A stretch of DNA of 64,000 bases, taken from the NCBI RefSeq assembly GCF_002234675.1, contig NC_019879.2:6577325-6641324 (forward strand), read 5' to 3'. Of the stretch, positions 32,601 through 44,892 are shown in pieces. Position 1 is the first letter of the stretch. Each line of letters opens with the position of its first letter. The notes beneath the pieces are model-generated. The model was not told where the DNA came from, ran no database searches, and saw only the letters and a list, made by a program, of their open reading frames with translations. Made by a program: the position numbers and the translations under genes. This DNA comes from Oryzias latipes. Lineage: Eukaryota > Chordata > Actinopteri > Beloniformes > Adrianichthyidae.

Positions 32601-35500
32601 CCTGCAGACACACTCCATCGCTGAGATGAGTCACATTTCCACACCATTGCGGGAATCCCACAACTGCGTGCATTTGTGCCTGTGCTGAAGCGTCCAGGCA
32701 GACGTAACTTATCAGAGGATCAGTGATTTATCAGTGCCAAACACATTCTTTCAAATGAAAGACTCAGGAATTTCCATCTTGCACACTGGCAGCGAAACGT
32801 TTTAATGTCAGTGACTCCCCACTGATTTACCGAGTCATGAAGCCTCCATGACAAAACAACAATATCGCAGATAACTTCACATCAATAAACCATTCCGGCA
32901 CCGACTGTGATGGGTTTTCATTTCAGAAATAACGTTCAAGTCACTATGGATTCCAGTTACTGTAGCAACGATCGCACAGCCAATGTGGCTGTAGAATCTG
33001 GGTCAAAGAGTCTGCATATCTATGTCAGGAAACCATCTGTTGCAAACGAGGAAGATGAACGCACACAAACGCGTGCACGCACACAAACGCGTGCATGTAC
33101 ACACACAGCACTGACCCAGTCTCCAGTTTAAGGTAGAACTCGCTTAACGCCACATGAGGTTAAAAACCACTGGGGGTATTTGAGAACTGGGTGTAGCGTC
33201 ATCAGTAGAAAATGGTTTACGTCTGGCTCCAACAGAACAAAGTCAATTTCTTTTCACAATAAGAATCCGGCCATGTTGGAGCCAGAAATTGTCAGCAAGC
33301 AGTTTTTTGGTCCAAGTCGGTCTCAGTCAACGTTACAATGGCAACCACTCTAACCAATCAGAGGTGAACTTGTCAGTAGTCCACACCCCTACTACTTGAA
33401 AGAGAGCTCTGGACAATCTGTCTAAGCTTCTGAACGTTCAACTGGAGACCACCTACTTTTATTGAGGCATCTGATTGGTCAATTTATATAATTTGCAATA
33501 AAGAAACAATATAATGAAAAAATAGGATTAGCAAGAACATGTTGTAAAAAGGTTTCAAAGCTAGAATGGTTATTCTGACGAATAGAATGACTGAGTAATA
33601 GCTGCTTATTTCTCTATAGAAGTCTATGATTTTGGCTTCTTGGAGCCGGCGGGTACTTCCTGTTTGGAACGCCAAGGCGGGAGGAGTCACTCAGTCCAGC
33701 TTCACATGCAGTCAATGGCTAAAACAGGCAAACCTTCTCTGACAACCACTGAGACAAAATGGACATTCGGCAGGACGCTCACCTCAAAACCTAAGCGGTC
33801 CTTCTCCTTCCAGAAGCAGAAGTGCGTGACCTTCTTATCCCAGAATTCATCTGGCTTCACTACGCAGACAAGCGACACCTCTGCCGGAATTACATTCTAA
33901 GAAAAAAAAACGCTGAAGTCGGCATTAAAAACAGAGATGACTCCATACACTCTCAGGCGGGTAGGAGGCATCTGTACCTGCAGCATGAGAACCACTGTCT
34001 TCACAATGTTCCACTGGGACCTCCGTCCGTCTACGATGACGGTGAAACCCCGAGCTTTGCATTTCTCACTGAAAAAGACAAGGGGATGCATTTATGTGTT
34101 ACAGACTGCAGAGTAAAAACACATAAGAACTGAATCTGAATTTTTTCCCCCCTCAAATTCTGAAATCTGATGCATCTGTGAACCTTGGGATCAAATTAAG
34201 AGAAGTAAAGCAGAAAATAGTGCCAATAACACCCTGCTGTTGTGAGAATGGACTGAGATGTGGGTCGTTCCTCTGCAGTTTCTGCACTGGTTTGTGCTGG
34301 TTCCATCAGGACAGGCTTTCATTTAGTAATCACTGCAACTCTACAGGCAATGCTGTTTTAAAGCCAGCTCAGATGCTAAATGTTGGCTCCTAAAGCCATA
34401 ATAACACTGGATGACAAGTGGAGTTACAGCACAGTTCCAAGAAACGTCAAGAGGGGAATTTTATCCTTCAGAGCAGCCTTTTTAGGATAAGGAGGACTTT
34501 TGTCGCTCCCTTATATTCTTCTGTGTCTAATGATTTGTTGAACTTATTATTTTTTCAAATTTGTACTGGACATTTACTGATACTTACTAAAACACGTGGA
34601 AAACCTTTAATAGTTGTCAACAATTTCTACTTTTGGAAGAACTTAACCCATCGGTATCCATGGTAACCACTTGGTCTGTGGTAGTTCCCACAGAAGTTTT
34701 ATTCAAATTGTATATTTATAATTTATTGATTAATCGGAATGTTTTTATTGTGATGGTGCCTTTTGGACCAGTTCTCCCTTGAAAAAAAGATCTGATCTCA
34801 ATTGGAGGTTAAATAAAATAAGTAAAATTTAAAAAAAAAGAAAAAGCGTCTGGGTTCTTATGGGTTGAGTGATCAATAAAAGTGCTTCTAGATTGACATT
34901 TCTAAAACTAAAATAAAGCAAGTCAAAAGTTAATGAAAAGAATCAACCAGGAAATAAACCCCCCAAAAATTAAAACCTAATAGGAGGAAATTCTCAGACA
35001 ACAATTATACAAGTTTTTAGGGAACAAAATGGTTTTAAATAGATGCTGGATTCCTAAAAAGGGGGAAAAATTACAAGGAAAAATTGAAAGTTCAGGCAAA
35101 ACACACAACAGTGCAAAACATTTCACTGTATTTACACCCAGCAGCTTTTCTGAGAGCAACATAAACCCAAACTTGACCGGGTAAAGCTCGAATGGGACGG
35201 CTACAGGGAGCAGAAGCGCTCACAGACTAGACGCACCTTGGGATGCTGAGCAGGTAGTCCAAAGTGGCACTGAGCTCCTCCATGCTGGTCTGATCTGAAT
35301 TGAGGGGGATGGTCAGGATCAGACCGCTGCGCCGGTCTTTGCCGCCTTTCAAAGACAAGATGCAGTGAGGTTGTTTGCTCAGAAAACCACAGGCCTACCC
35401 ACCTCCCCTCTGCATGCGCATGCGTGCTACCTGACAGAAAGGCCAGCTTCTTCTTGAGGATGGGGAGGATGATTGTTGCTTCCATGCTGACGGCAGACAT
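19667..35500 (-). CDS. sestd1: SEC14 domain and spectrin repeat-containing protein 1
   Basis: Eighteen coding exons, in transcript order: 35431-35485, 35237-35345, 33978-34068, 33783-33896, 30759-30872, 30077-30171, 29819-29874, 29487-29561, 28200-28357, 26581-26703, 24931-25125, 24738-24852, 24482-24647, 21968-22049, 21769-21891, 21467-21658, 20247-20350 and 19667-19937. They total 2,238 bases and 745 residues; all phases fit and all introns are GT..AG. Residues 1 to about 160 form the SEC14/CRAL-TRIO-like lipid-binding part ([49 protein letters not shown]). Spectrin repeats run from about residue 212 ([46 protein letters not shown]). The mammalian protein binds phosphoinositides and TRPC4/5 channels and works with Dapper1 in planar cell polarity. 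The start at 35485 matches MEA(S/T)ILPIL; an ATG at 35498-35500, right at the splice acceptor, would add five residues. The acidic C-terminal tail of about 50 residues is longer than in mammals (696 residues). Confidence 0.95.
20999..21090. repeat. (TA)n microsatellite in a sestd1 intron
   Basis: A nearly pure (TA)n run of about 70 bases, with TATCTATATATATTTAT at its right end, between sestd1 exons 16 and 17. Confidence 0.9.
22650..24107. mobile_element. TIR element, long form, in a sestd1 intron
   Basis: The left end is ACCGTAATTTCCGGACTACA then AGCCGC; the right end is its inverse, GTAGTCCGGAATTTACGGT. Subterminal blocks repeat GCGGCTTGTA-like motifs (ACGCGGCTAATTTATGG near the left, ACGCGGCTTGTGTATG near the right). 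The interior includes a GC-rich part (23,380-23,540). No transposase was recognised, and the 200-codon minus ORF at 22,877-23,479 has no family resemblance. A 573-bp relative with nearly the same ends lies at 42447-43020. Confidence 0.7.
24853..24930 (-). other. sestd1: 78-bp stop-free intron of sestd1
   Basis: This segment lies between coding exons 11 and 12. It has GT (GTACTGCTGG) and AG (CCGTTTGCAG) ends. Its length is a multiple of three, it is in phase 0 and it contains no stop codon, so retention would add 26 residues (beginning [14 protein letters not shown]). The mammalian protein joins directly across it (..Q[DE]LSQQLDG..), so splicing is the default expectation. Confidence 0.8.
27014..27563. 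mobile_element. Non-autonomous hAT element with 8-bp target duplication
   Basis: It is flanked by CCTTAGAT at 27006-27013 and CCTTAGAT at 27564-27571, an 8-bp target-site duplication as made by hAT transposases. The right end, inverted, is CAGCGGTCCCCAACCCCCGG; the left end retains only CACGGACCGG of the subterminal part. The 550-bp interior has no ORF. It is inserted in the sestd1 intron between coding exons 9 and 10. Confidence 0.8.
28645..28712 (+). mobile_element. Half MITE of the CCCTTGTGCTATC family
   Basis: GCCCTTGTGCTATCTTGTGG, then TCCAGATGACCCCACTCCCA and CGTGCCTCCGAGGC, is the left arm of the palindromic MITE at 29903-30015. The right arm is missing. Confidence 0.7.
28888..29440. 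repeat. Dispersed repeat family D, copy 1 (sestd1 intron)
   Basis: It has the blocks GTGAGTGTGATGTCACCCAT, CCACACCCCTACCACTT, ATGACTGAGTAATCACTG, GGCTTCTTGGAGCCAGCGG, GGAGGAGTCACTCAGTTCAG and AACCAGTCAATGGC. The same order is found at 33172-33722 and, with rearrangement, at 31590-32225. No coding content. Confidence 0.65.
29566..29608. repeat. (CA)n microsatellite abutting the acceptor of sestd1 coding exon 8
   Basis: On the minus strand the last about 40 bases of the intron are (TG)n followed by TCTGCAG and the exon at 29561. The (TG)n run occupies the place of the polypyrimidine tract. Confidence 0.9.
29903..30015. mobile_element. Palindromic MITE filling a 202-bp sestd1 intron
   Basis: The arms are CCCTTGTGCCATCTTGTGCG, then GTCCAGATGACCCCACTCCC, and their inverse, giving about 50 bp per arm with a 13-base centre (TGCCTCGGAGGCG). 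ATAA flanks both sides, a possible 4-bp target duplication. The intron between coding exons 6 and 7 spans 29875-30076, so this hairpin is over half of it. Confidence 0.85.
30205..30714. mobile_element. Non-autonomous repeat with AAGTCCACACCTCTG end
   Basis: It is rich in repeated GAGTCCAAGTC-type motifs (AAGTCATGTGACTCAAGTCC near 30,690) and ends GTCCACACCTCTG at about 30,714, a common end of a fish hAT-like non-autonomous repeat. The left end is not clearly defined. Confidence 0.5.
31590..32225. repeat. Dispersed repeat family D, composite copy 2
   Basis: An inverted end block at about 31,600 (TGGACTGAGTGACCCCTCC) is followed by CCACACCCCTACCACTGAAA, an internal end block at about 31,960-32,035 and a further end segment (TCTATGGGTGACATCACACT, then ATACAGTCATTG). 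This looks like two copies joined or one nested in another. Confidence 0.55.
32519..32551. repeat. (TG)n and poly-G tract
   Basis: A (TG)n run is followed by about 14 G residues in a sestd1 intron. Confidence 0.8.
33172..33722. repeat. Dispersed repeat family D, copy 3
   Basis: It has the same block order as 28888-29440, from AGCGTCATCAGTAGAAAATGG to GTCACTCAGTCCAGCTTCAC and GCAGTCAATGGC. It lies about 60 bases from sestd1 coding exon 4. Confidence 0.65.
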
Positions 35501-35519
35501 CTGGAAATAAAAGAAACCT

Positions 35520-36590
35520 ATTTTTACTTGGTTTTCCTGACCGTTTTATAAAAAATATCCGAATGAACTACCATCTGGCTTCCTCAAACTCATCAGAAAG
35601 TCCAACACTTCTCCTCGGCTTCAAAGAACAGCAGATCGCCAAACAACAGGCTGATAGAAACTTTAAGAAAAACCTGAATGTTTACTTAAACTCCCAACTT
35701 TAAGACAGTATGTCGTGCTGCAGACACTGCAAATCCCAGCTGAAGCGTTACATGAACATGACAGGGATTGTGCCATTTTCTCAGCGTTGGCTTTACTCCC
35801 AGTAGATTGAGAGCGTTGGCTTCAATTCAGCCTTAAATTCACTGCCTGATGATGCGCGCCTCGCTTCGCGCAGTAAATCAGCACATTCCTATCGTTTAAG
35901 TTCTCATCTTCTAACTGCTGTTTTCTTTGCACAGTCTTTATGAAATAAATAAAAAAGGAATAACAAATAAATTCTTTTATATGTTGCTGCAAAGAGACAC
36001 TACCTTGGTCATGGACACAACGAAAGAAAAGTGAAAAATCCCAGATAAATATAATTTGGACTGTCCAATTGTCCAATTGGGACTGGCCTATCCAATAATT
36101 GGATCAAATATGAAGAGGTAATCGAAAAAATACTGTTACTTAAAAAGGTAATGCCTTCAAATATACTGCTTTATATATAATATAGATGATGTATTATATA
36201 TATTATTAGGAAGTACAAGAAAAATGATCACAATTAACTGGACAATTTCAAAGCATCAACAATAACAGAACGCAAAACTAAACTAAAACAAACTTACCTC
36301 CTTCATTCATATTGGGATGGATATTTTTAACAACAGAGTGGAAACAATTATACTTGAATGTTCAAGTTTGATGTTGTTTAATGACGAATCACTTAATATA
36401 AATATGTATGAATATGACCATAGACTTCTACCCAAATACGACAATGGATAAATGAAAAAACGAATGAATGGAACCTCAGTCGACTCCCACTGTTCTCCTT
36501 TCCTGTCTTTGTCCTTTTTGTGTTTATTGTCTACTGTTAAACATAAGTATAAATGTGTGCCACGTTTGTTTATGGGTTGTTGTAACATCA
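35520..36590. other. Region upstream of the sestd1 start exon
   Basis: AT-rich sequence, no recognisable gene. The sestd1 start exon opens with a good acceptor (TTTATTTCCAG), so at least one non-coding 5' exon must lie further right. Confidence 0.5.
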
Positions 36591-36599
36591 CCGTGTTTG

Positions 36600-36960
36600 T
36601 TAAAGACTCACTCCAAAGAAAATGCTGTTTTGAACATGTTCTTGTGGCATTTTTCTGATGATGACGGACAAATATATAAAAAGAAAATTAAGCTTCAAAT
36701 TGCATTTCTGAGTTTGTTTGTTTTTTTTAAATCGTGATTTAAGAGCAGACGAAACAAAATGCAGTTTGAACAACAATGGCAAGCCCCCCCCAAGCATCCT
36801 GCTCTGCTCCATTCTGATGGATCCACTTGGAGACAAATAGATCCACGTTCGTCTTTGCTTTCCTTGTACGAGTCAACATCTGGCTCATAACTGCACAGCT
36901 GGGTAGCAACGATATTGCTCGCCATTTTTGCTGCACCAGTGGGGTTTTTTTGGGGGGGCT
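36600..36960. repeat. Dispersed repeat family E, copy 2
   Basis: Blocks GTTCTTGTGGCATTTTTCTG, GCTCTGCTCCATTCTGATGG, GACAAATAGATCCACG and GCTCGCCATTTTTGCTGCAC are shared with 16265-16870 and 57900-58330. Confidence 0.6.
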
Positions 36961-37379
36961 GTAGGCCAGCGGGAGAGCATGTCAACAGATGGATGATGGG
37001 AAAGTGAGGGCAGGCTCACTCTGTGTCAACTAAGAGGCGAATTTCTACTGAACTACATGTTTGTTTGTTTTTAATTTAGGAAAAAAAGACAAACTCATTA
37101 TTAAAAGACTACCGGAAAGATGAGTAAAAGAAAGTTAATCTGTGAAATCTGATCAAACTTTTTACTCTTGATGTGTGTTTTACTTAATAAAATCTCTGTA
37201 TGTGCTTCTTTTCTTTAATTAAAATATATATTTTAAATGTAAACACATTTAGAGTTAGAAGTATTGTTAATGATCTAAAAAGTTAACTTTTTAGACATTA
37301 GTTATTGCTGCGTTCTTAGCGTTTCTTTTTTCCTGTTCGTCCCTGAATGCAGCAGCTCCATCAGTATTTTAGTGCTGCT

Positions 37380-37660
37380 AAGAGAAACTGGGTCATTACA
37401 TTTGATGAAGGCCTGTATCTTTTGGCAGGATTAGGAGTCAGGAGGAGCGACTCAGTCCAGCTGCGGGGCTTCGTCCTCCCCCTGCGGCCTGGCCTTAGCT
37501 CGGCTGCGGCTGCAGGACCCCCGGCACGGTTTGGCTCAGTTTTTCTCTGGTTGAGACCCACAGACACAATGACCTACATGTGGAAACCGCAGCTCGCCGC
37601 TCCTGCGGCTGTAGCTCCCCCAACCCTCGCCGCAGCCTCTAACCGCCCCGCATCGACCTC
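37380..37660. promoter_or_regulatory. CpG-richer block, candidate sestd1 5' exon/promoter region
   Basis: In the otherwise AT-rich 35.5-44.9 kb interval this block is GC-rich with several CpGs (CAGCTCGCCGCTCCTGCGGC, CCTCGCCGCAGCC). Its place, about 2 kb upstream of the sestd1 start exon, fits a promoter or first non-coding exon. However, its right end GGGATCAATAAAGTATC resembles a LINE tail, so a repeat origin is possible. Confidence 0.25.
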
Positions 37661-37959
37661 TTTGGGATCAATAAAGTATCGACATGGAGGATTTTCTTAC
37701 CTTTTATCAAATCCGTAGCATTTTTCCACTGAGCTAAATCTCTCCTCCCAGTCCTCCTCTCCGCCTCTTTCCTTGTCTGACCTCGTATTTTACAGCTTTT
37801 CCCTCCTTTTCTATTTGTCTTTTTTCTATCACAGAGTGAAATAAACCGAAACTTAATTGTTTTATGCTTTAAAACAGAGAAAAAAATCTCAGTTTTCTCT
37901 CCGCTTGCTTCAAACAACAGTGGAAACACACAGGACAGGCGGAGGAGCCCGCAGCTTTG

Positions 37960-40900
37960 CGCAGGCTCCGTAAAGCCAAATGGTTAAGTGTGATTTCCGG
38001 CAGAATCGGATTTCAAAATTAAAGCCTTTTTCTTTTATCTTCAATCTTCAAATATTGAGAGAGAGGTAGTCAATAGAGAAAGGAAATATTTTCTGAATAG
38101 TATTGTCAAATCAATAAATGAAAAAAAGAAAATAGTGAACATATGATCAGCCTCACCAGTAGGCATATTTACATGCCAATAAAAATCTGATTAAGAAAAC
38201 TACTAACCAGATGACAACTTATCATAATTTTAACCATTCTAAACACATAGATTTTCCAGTATGATTTATTCTAGAATATGGCCACCAATTTTTCTCATGT
38301 ATTTAAATTTTTTATCTAATAATGTGTAAAAAAAAAAAAAAAAAGAGAGAGAGAAGGGGGACACATAAATGTCACCCTATGAGGGTAAAATAAATATCAA
38401 AGGCAAATGCTTGAATGCTTGTATGGGAACCAACAATATATTTGTTTTCATTAAGTAGGAAAAAAGATCAAAAATATTTGCCCTCTTTGTAGACCTAAAA
38501 GTTCTTTAGCACAACCTTGAGGTTATACTAGAGGTTACTCAAGGTTGAGCTACAGAAATATACCAAACACACGGTAGATAAAATAAAAACACAAAGTTTG
38601 GCTCTGAGTAGCCTACAAACAAACTTTTAGAGAAATCTGAAAATGGAGAGGTTTACACTAAATATGAGGCACATCACAGCTATGAGCAACCCCTGGAAAA
38701 AAGTAGTATCCTTGATTTTTTTTCAAGCATACTTGAGTATTGGTATAGCAAGTATACTAAACCATGTGCATGTATAGGAAGTATATTAACTGAAACGATT
38801 TACATGTGCAATATATAGACAGTATATAAAAAGCAAATGTCAAACATACTGCCTCACTTTTAGTATTAACTAAGTATAAGCTACTTGTAGTACATTTAAA
38901 TTAAATACTTTTTGTCAAGGTAACTTGCATAATTAAAAACATAAAAAAGTTAATAATTTATGTAAGAACAGAACAACAAAAAAGTCTGTCATTGATGACA
39001 CTACTTATAGATTAATTAAGTAGCATTAGCATTGCAGCAGTGCTAATAACTAAGTGGCATTGCTACGCTATGTTCTTTTTTCTCATAGTGCTTATTTCTT
39101 CAGTGCCTTTATTTTGAAAGTCTATTTGCCTCTATTTTAAAATACTTGACAAAACGGGGTGGCGCCAGATTTAAACAGACCACGCCCAGGTCAGTGCAGT
39201 GGGTTTTTTTTCCCCTTTGGTGTCCTCAAGGCCCCAGCCATGTGCGGAAACAACTTTTGCAAATAGTCTTTGAAAGCATTATAATAATAAATGTGCATTT
39301 ATTGACTGTATCTCTTATACAGTCGATAAATATATGTTAAAAAAAACAGTTTTCATTTATTTGCAAATTTAACAAATAATTTGATTGTGTGGCAGAAGCT
39401 CAAAGTAGTCTATTAAAAATACTACTACAAAACATAATTTGTTACAATGACAATTAATCAAAAAGCTGATTCTCAGAAGGACCATTTCAGTATTTTGGTA
39501 TTTTTTTATACTTCCTTTAGAACTTCATATATTTTTGCTTCTGTAGACAATTTGGTTTAGCGGTCTCTTAAGGTTTCAGTGTTTGATGTCTTAGACTTTA
39601 AAAAGAAGAAGAAAAAAACTTTATTGTGGCACCTTTTGGCTGCATTATTAATTATATCCACAACAGAAATGTAAAAAAAAAATGTCCCCCTATAGTTTTA
39701 TTTTATATATAGTATTTTCTCTATTATCATCATTGCTGTCTGTAAGCAGAAACATCAGCTCCTAAACTGGATGTTCTGGCACCAAACCATTTGAATTACC
39801 ATGATTTTTTTTTTTTTAAATCTCAAAACAGTGGTGTAACCAGGATTAAAAGATTTTTTCTCGCTGTTAAGCTTTAACCCAAACATTTTTGGAATTGGTT
39901 CCTCTGTGCATTTTATAATAACACCACTTTATTCTGTCCATAAGGGAACGTTTCATCATTTGGTCCATAAAGAAAGTTTTCAGCTGTTGTCCTGACCATT
40001 CCCGTCACAAACCTGAACTGGGACTTTTCAACAATGAATACAGTAAACCATTAGTAATATATCCAACACAAACTAGAAACAACAGTAAAATGAGTAGGGT
40101 GTAGGAAATTAAAAGAATCTATTGTTTCTATTTGAGAGCTGACCTTACAAACAGGAAGCGGAGCATAAAAAGAAAAAAACAGAAAAATGTAATGTTCTTA
40201 TATTGATATTACTGCTGAAAAACAAAAATCTAGAAGAAAACAGCAATGTGGTGAATATTTACTTTCACATGCAGAGAAAGAACCTGATCTGCATTAAGAG
40301 CGGTGCCAGAGTCCACGGTGGAGAGAATCTAACATGAAAAGTGGTGTGAAAGTGTTTGTCAGCAGCTAGCTGGCAGAGAAATCAGAGATTTTAACAGGTG
40401 TCAGCAAAACATTATTAAAAAAAATGAGTTACTTTGAAGATTTGATCAAATGAAGGAACTTAACAGCTGACACTTATAGGAAACAGTTCAGAAGCACAGC
40501 CTTGTACTGTAAATCTATAGTACTTTCAGCACAATAAGAGCCAGTGAAGTAATTTAATATATTTGCCCGAATATTGCTTGGAAGACTCAGAAAAGAACAA
40601 TTCAGTGTTTGCTACAATACCACAGACGCAAATGTGATCTAATTTGGCAGCATTGTGTTTTACTATTATACTTAAAATCAAGACTTTACCATTACGGTAC
40701 ACAATAAAATGTATCTGAAGATTTCAAAATAAAACTCTATGGTTTCCACTGAGTCAGATGCTTGCCTTACATTTACTCTTTCCAAATGAACCTTTGGAGT
40801 TTCGTGCTTGTAAAGTCAAGTCAAGAGTGCATCATTCACCATTCAGAATGCATTTAATCAACAAATCCGGTATTTAAAGTTGCATCATGAAAAGCAAAAG

Positions 40901-42440
40901 TGAAGAACCCGCAAAAGGACTTTGTCCAGAGGATATCAGAGGTCATGTCAAAAACGTTTTAAAGCCTCAACGTTTGTGCAATGCCAGAATATTGATTTAA
41001 AAAAAATATAGAAATTCTAAATTAAGATGAATAATTTAACAAGTAAGAAGTTTAGATTTGGTTTTAATGTCCTGCTGAATGTGTGTCCAGTTTGGAAGAA
41101 AATGTAAATAATGTAAAATCAGAAATCCAGTGTTTATTGCTACAGTAGTAACTCACAAGTGAAAAAAAACACTGCAGGTTTAGTAGAGACAACTTTTATG
41201 TATCTGTGTGATTCACATTTCTTAACATGTTCACCTAATTTGGCACAATGAAAAATAAAGGTTTATACCAGGAGGCAGTAGGATTTAATCATATAATTGA
41301 CCTCAATTTCATGAATTTACACACACAGTTTGCAAATTTCAGTCCATCCAGTACAACTCGGTTGGTGTCACTGCAGGGTGTGCAGTGGGTCCCAGTTTCA
41401 AGCCATCCAGTTCTCAAATATCATAAAGCAGTGAGGAAAAGAAAGCAGCAGCTGATCTGTACATTATTGCATCTTAATGACATCTTCAGACAGACAGAGG
41501 CTCCTGTAGCAAGTTGTGATTTTTTTTTAACAACAACTTCATTAGAGCTTAATTAGAAGCAACAGATTTGACACGTTCTTTAAATGTCACATATTCATGA
41601 CAGACATCAAGTAGGATCTAGTTAGAGTCAATGATCACACGTCATATCCTTAAACCTGTTTTTTGGGGGGATTTCTGGAAGACCGATATGCTTCAAGTTA
41701 TCCAGGAAGAGGCAGAAAAACAGATGACAAAGTAGTAACCATTTGAAACTGTAGCCCAAAAACCAGCTCAAAAGCTGTTTGATCGTTGGTGCTGACATCA
41801 GTCACCTGAGAGATTTGCTGATGGATGCGGTCCAGAGTCATAGAGTTCAACAGTTCAGTGTTTCAGATGTGCATCATGTCCTTCCTGCCTATAGAAATGT
41901 CTGCATAATTCACAAAAGACAAAATGAAAAGTCATTATTTGGGGATAGATCTCTCTGTAAAACGTTGGGTTGGACCCTGACTGAGGATCAGAAAACATGC
42001 AGGCATTTATTTCTGCAGTAAAGCTATATTATCATGAAAAACAGTCTGAAATGCTGTTTTTCATTAGAAATGTTAGACACCGACACAACAGCTGAGCCAT
42101 TGGCAGGCGGGGGCAGGAGACGAGGGAAGGGTGGCCTGTGAGAACATGTTTTATTTAAATAAAGAAACCTGCATTGATAATTTCTGAATCTTTGTCAATA
42201 ATGATACTAATATTGACTAGGGGGGGGGGGGGCAAGTAGGGGGCAAAATTTTTTATTGGGGTGGAAGATTGCCTTCCTTAGCTCCGCCCCTGCGCCAACA
42301 GAAAATGACTTTGAAAAATTACAGAAAAAGTCATCTAGCAAACTCAAATCCAAGTTTAGTTTTAAACTGAAATCACTTCTTTACTGACTTCTTTAAGTCA
42401 TTAACAAATTCTTTAAATTTCTGATCTAAGATGCATTTTC
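37960..42440. other. AT-rich intergenic region, no gene seen
   Basis: It holds short A runs (38,331-38,344), dispersed AAGTATAC-type motifs (38,720-38,900) and no convincing ORF or exon on either strand. The 41,248-41,556 ORF on + shows no family resemblance. Confidence 0.5.
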
Positions 42441-42446
42441 TTGATT

Positions 42447-43020
42447 ACCGTATTTTCCGGACTATAAGTCGCACTTTTTTTCATAGTTTGGCAAGGGGTG
42501 CGACTTATACTCCGCAGCGACTTATATTAGAAATAAATTGAAATAAATACATTGTTAACCCTCCTGTTATGTTCATTTGTGAGGAACAGAGATGATGTTC
42601 CTGGGTCAATTTGATGTATGAGGTATGTTAAGTGTTAAGAGTATGTTAAGTGACTCAGAGAATCAGCAAACTTTTTTTTACAGTAAGATCTTGAAGGCTA
42701 ACAACATAATATTCTATTTTCCAATGATTTCATAGATTCAGAAATGCAATAAAAGTGAAAACTGTTTCTACAAATACAGGATGAAAACAGAGTATTAGTT
42801 GGCCAATGATGCTTCATGAAAGGAGTAAATAAATATGAGAAAGAATTACTGTGAAATTATTAGATAAACAGTCTGCTATGATTGTGTCATACAAGGTTGT
42901 GAAAGTTAAAATGCGACTTATAGTCCAGTGCGACTTATCTGTGTTTTTTTCTAATTTATAATGCATTTTTGTGCTGGTGCGACTTATACTCCGGTGCGAG
43001 TTATAGTCCGGAAAATACGG
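42447..43020. mobile_element. TIR element, short form, ACCGTATTTTCCGGACTATA ends
   Basis: The left end is ACCGTATTTTCCGGACTATA then AGTCGCAC; the right end is GTTATAGTCCGGAAAATACGG. GCGACTTATA motifs repeat near both ends. The interior holds a piece of another repeat (CCCTCCTGTTATGTTCATTT, then GTTCCTGGGTCAATTTGA). It is related to the 1.46-kb element at 22650-24107. Confidence 0.75.
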
Positions 43021-44892
43021 GTAGTTGAATTGATGTTTTTTATGGTAACTAATCTTTTGGCCACACATGCAGTTCTGTTCGTAGTTTGGAGCCAAAGTGA
43101 TGATTTTCACCACGATGGAATTTACCTGCATTGCAGACTTTGAATCCTAAAAAAAGCAAGAAGATGTGGAGAGTGGAACGTTTTCCTGTGGTTTTCCTTT
43201 TTTTGGGTCTTCTTTTGCACAATCTTTTAAGGTTTTTTCACACAATTAGAAATGTATTAGTTCGCGTGAGATCAGACTGATACTGAGGAGACAAAAAATA
43301 TGTTTTTCATGAGCTCCAATGCCTTTTTGCTTGTTGTTTTTTGCATGCTAACCACCTTAAGTGTGAGTGTCCAACACAACCATCTGTTGTTGCAACTTTT
43401 AAAACTTTAAGGTTTACTTGTCAATAATTTTCAGTAATCTCTATTCTGAAACTCAAACTTCAAGAGGAAGGAAGATTTGGAGAAAAACAACCAACAAAAC
43501 ATTTTTTTTTACAGTAAAACCAGCAGACGGGACATCTTCAGATAAAAGTTCTTTAGTTCCACAGCAGATGAAACCAGCAGGTCGTCACCCAACAATCAAT
43601 CATTATTGCTTTAAGTTTTAGTCCGCAAGGACGCTGCAAAGTAGCCTGGTTTTTATTATTTGTTTGTTTCTTTATATCTGCAGGGCAGCAGCTGTTTTAG
43701 AAAAGCTGCAGTTTGTTCCAAGTTGGCGATGCTGCAGCTGCCACAGGCGACGAGGAGGTGATGCGCTGGTATGTTTTAGAGTCTCATCACACTTTAATGC
43801 ACCTTGGGCTTTTAAAGCTGGTGTTGTTGTTTGGCTCTTCTACCAACATTCATGAAAAATTGAACAATTACATGCGAATGATGTGTACATAAACAGAATA
43901 AAAATGACTTTTCTCTTCTTTTTTTCAAAGGTAATTAGCATGATGAAATGATTAGCTATATTTCTGTCCTTTTTCATCTGTAGTTTATAGATTTTGGGTT
44001 AAATTTGCTAAACTGTTTTAAAAAAACAACTTTCTCAATTGTTCTCATTGTGCTAGAAATGACTTAAAAATAAAATGTGCGTGATCTCTTTTCTGTCCTT
44101 AAAAACCCATTAAAACCGCTTTACTCTTAAATGTTTTTTTGTTTTTTTTGCTTTATGAAATATATTAGAAACAAAAGTGCAGGACTCGCAAAGACAGCTG
44201 CACTGAGTGTGTTCAGGATATTTTCTTTTGACATCTTGTCTGTGCTGGTTTGCTTTTTTAGCAAAGAGGAAGAACAGCTTTCAGACTCTTCTTTTTTGCC
44301 TCCAAAACCCGACCTGAGCAAAAATCCAGGTTCCGATTCTTCTATCGGTCCTTACAAAACAGATAAATCTGTGTGCAGAGTGCCTTCATTAAGTTAATCC
44401 GTGAATCAGGATAAAAGATGATTAAGATTAAGTTAAATGTATGAACAGAAAAATATGCAGCTTATTTAAGTTGCTTGTTATTGGGTTTTTTTTTGTGTAC
44501 ACAAGTCTCTTGGCAAATGTCCTCCAGGGGGCGCCGCTGAAATGGGTGATTCGAGTTCAGCTCAGTATCTTAAAACAAAGAAATGAGCTGCAGTTTTTCC
44601 TCTTGTAGAGATGTCCTACTGAAGATGACGAAGACAATTTCCATCGCTTATAAAGAAGTTTTTATGTTTGCATAAAGAGTTTCTTGTTTTTCCAGAGTGA
44701 GCCTCTCGGATAAGCCGGGTTTATTTACAGCTCCACTTGCATGCTTGATGTGGACTTGATGAGTCAGCAGTTAATCTGAGTTTGCCTGATTCACAGATGA
44801 GGAGGAAGACGAGGATGGCTTGTGTGAGGTCAAAGTCTGGCGAGAAGGTCAAAAGTTTAATATCCCCCCGCCCCCCCCCCTTCTCACTATCA

